From NCBI GenBank assembly GCA_013151865.1, contig JAADHN010000167.1:1-64000 (forward strand): a stretch of 64,000 bases of DNA. The letters are read 5' to 3'. Shown piece by piece: positions 62,901 through 64,000 of this stretch (its first letter is position 1; each line of letters begins with the position of its first letter). The position numbers were made by a program, and so were the translations under genes. Under the pieces are notes generated by a model. The model worked only from the letters and a program-made list of their open reading frames with translations. It had not been told where the DNA came from and made no database searches. The stretch is from Kiritimatiellota bacterium (GTDB lineage Bacteria; Verrucomicrobiota; Lentisphaeria; Oligosphaerales; JAADHN01).

Positions 62901-64000
62901 CCTTACCGGCATGACGATCGTGGCCGTGACATTCACGCTGCTCTCCTTCGTATCCATTGTGCCCGAACTCAACATCTCACGTCTGAAGCACCCCGACGGA
63001 GTACCCGACGCAGGACGGCTGTTGGCCCGGGATCGCCGATGGGCCCCCATGCGATTCCCGGCGTTCGAATCGCTCCGCCGCACTTTCGCGGCGGGGGAAG
63101 GAGCCGGCTCGGGGAACAACGGCGGCCCGGGCCTGGTTCTTTTCGGATTACTCGGGCAGTCTTTCCCAAATCGACTTGAGCGTGGCCGGAAAGAGGCCGG
63201 GAGGCGGCCAAGCCCCTTCGTCGGGCTCGACCGAAAAAGCATCCGGGGCCTTCACCGCCGTCGCCCTGCTCTGCATGGAGGCGTCGGAACCGGCAGTCAG
63301 CCATGTGGAGCGTACTCTGATCGCCGGCCACTGGTTCCGCGACAACGACGAACGCGGCATCATACTCCCCCGCCACATTGCCGCCTGCCTGGGCCTCGGT
63401 CCCGGCGACATCGGCGCCCCGATATTGGTCTTCGGGGAGAAACTCCCCTTGATCGGCATTTTCGACGCGAAGGCATTCGACCGAATCCGCGACATCGACG
63501 GCGAGCCGTTGACCCCGGTCAATTTCGTTCTCCAACAGCAGATGATGGCCGAACGGGCCTCGACTGAAGAGAAGGCCGACACGCTCGAGAATTACGTTCA
63601 CTATCCTAGCGACCAGATCGCCATCGTACCGTTCAAATTCGGCCGAGAGCTGGGGGCCACCTTGCGCGGCGTCGCCGTTCGCACCCGGCAAGGAGTGGAT
63701 GCCGTGTCCGAGGCTGAGCGCTTCGCACGGCGCTCGAATCAGACGATCCTGGGCAGCAACCGGGAACAGGTGACCCTGTTCGCCTCGGTTTCGGGCAGCA
63801 AACTCAGCGCGGCCGGCCAGATCGGCGTGCCGATCCTTCTGGGGTTCATCATGGTCTTGGGCACCATGCTGGGGTCGGTCTACGAACGACGCCGCGAGAT
63901 CTTCGTCTATAACTCCGTCGGGCTGTCCCCCACGCACGTCGCCTCGCTCTTCCTGGCCGAGTCGGCAGTCTACGCGACGGTCGGCGCCTGTTTCGGCTAC
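59908..64000 (+). CDS. Giant FtsX-type permease with degenerate M28 peptidase ectodomain (2), frameshifted, 3' partial
   Basis: Starts at ATG 59908 without a clear ribosome site. One anchor helix (FLWGLTALAFIAATIALAYW, about 33-52), PA-like part, then an M28-type core at about 290-350 with its metal residues changed: FHAYYDS, LAPGAEQACGAATLLELARYF and FTGAHGQAFEG. Three helices (VLFYLLLLLPFSYCLERLLF and two more) and GIANIRRRKQRGILTGMTIV of FtsX match the paralogue at 46469. Near 63092-63097, a GGGGG run, sense moves to the next frame: RRTFAAG continues as KEPARGTTAARAWFFSDYSG and on to VYERRREIFVYNSVGLSP at the window end, open throughout. A one-base insertion explains it. The gene goes on beyond the window. 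Confidence 0.8.

Noticed and set aside
1-64000. CRISPR array or insertion sequence
   Set aside because: No regularly spaced direct repeats and no transposase-like protein were seen in any frame.

Overview
The window is about 64 kb of GC-rich bacterial chromosome. No rRNA or tRNA gene, CRISPR array or complete mobile element was recognised. Gene content (sulfatase, GH29 fucosidase, GH-A glycosidase, LamG and CBM-like secreted giants, several Gfo/Idh/MocA dehydrogenases, a URO-D-like protein, a FecR protein, three large DUF6785/OPT-like membrane proteins, FtsX-type giant permeases) resembles polysaccharide-degrading heterotrophs of the Planctomycetota, Lentisphaerota, Kiritimatiellota, Hydrogenedentota or Sumerlaeota kind. 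That placement is inference from family content; no marker gene fixes the phylum.

Layout. 0-3.3 kb: 3' part of a glycosidase, a sugar-enzyme domain remnant, and a decayed restriction-modification island (vsr fragment, C-terminal half of a C5 methyltransferase, truncated restriction enzyme). 3.4-12.9 kb, plus strand: recO, PAS histidine kinase, FecR protein, FabG-like reductase, xylose-isomerase-like TIM barrel, LamG giant. 13.0-20.2 kb, minus strand: a sulfur operon read metY > hcyS > hcyF > hcyD > sir-tusA, then mnmA. It matches the protein-thiocarboxylate route to homocysteine described in Wolinella. Here HcyS carries a 31-residue tail after its glycines, and the sulfite reductase is fused to a TusA domain. 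20.6-31.6 kb, plus strand: CBM/toroid secreted protein, MBL hydrolase, membrane-anchored thioredoxin-fold protein, sulfatase plus AEC transporter (overlapping), RNase R. 31.7-40.4 kb, minus strand: ECF sigma/anti-sigma/exported protein set; a catabolic set (URO-D-like with a frameshift, zinc dehydrogenase, Gfo/Idh); a pseudopilin-like protein and a PqqD/M50-like/tandem-cNMP membrane protein. 40.9-43.1 kb: NfeD plus flotillin. 44.2-64 kb, plus strand: two paralogous pairs of (DUF6785-like membrane protein + degenerate-M28/FtsX giant), separated by a third DUF6785/OPT-like protein, a Gfo/Idh dehydrogenase and a GH29 fucosidase.

Two families of non-coding repeats are scattered between genes. One is a hairpin-rich element of up to about 480 bp whose stems vary between copies; the other is a short 50-75 bp interspersed repeat. 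Three genes (URO-D-like, the first DUF6785-like, the second FtsX giant) carry single frame breaks, two of them in or next to G runs. They may be assembly errors or real lesions.

The most novel candidates are the duplicated DUF6785/pseudo-M28-FtsX pairs and the tailed HcyS with its JAMM protease and Sir-TusA fusion.
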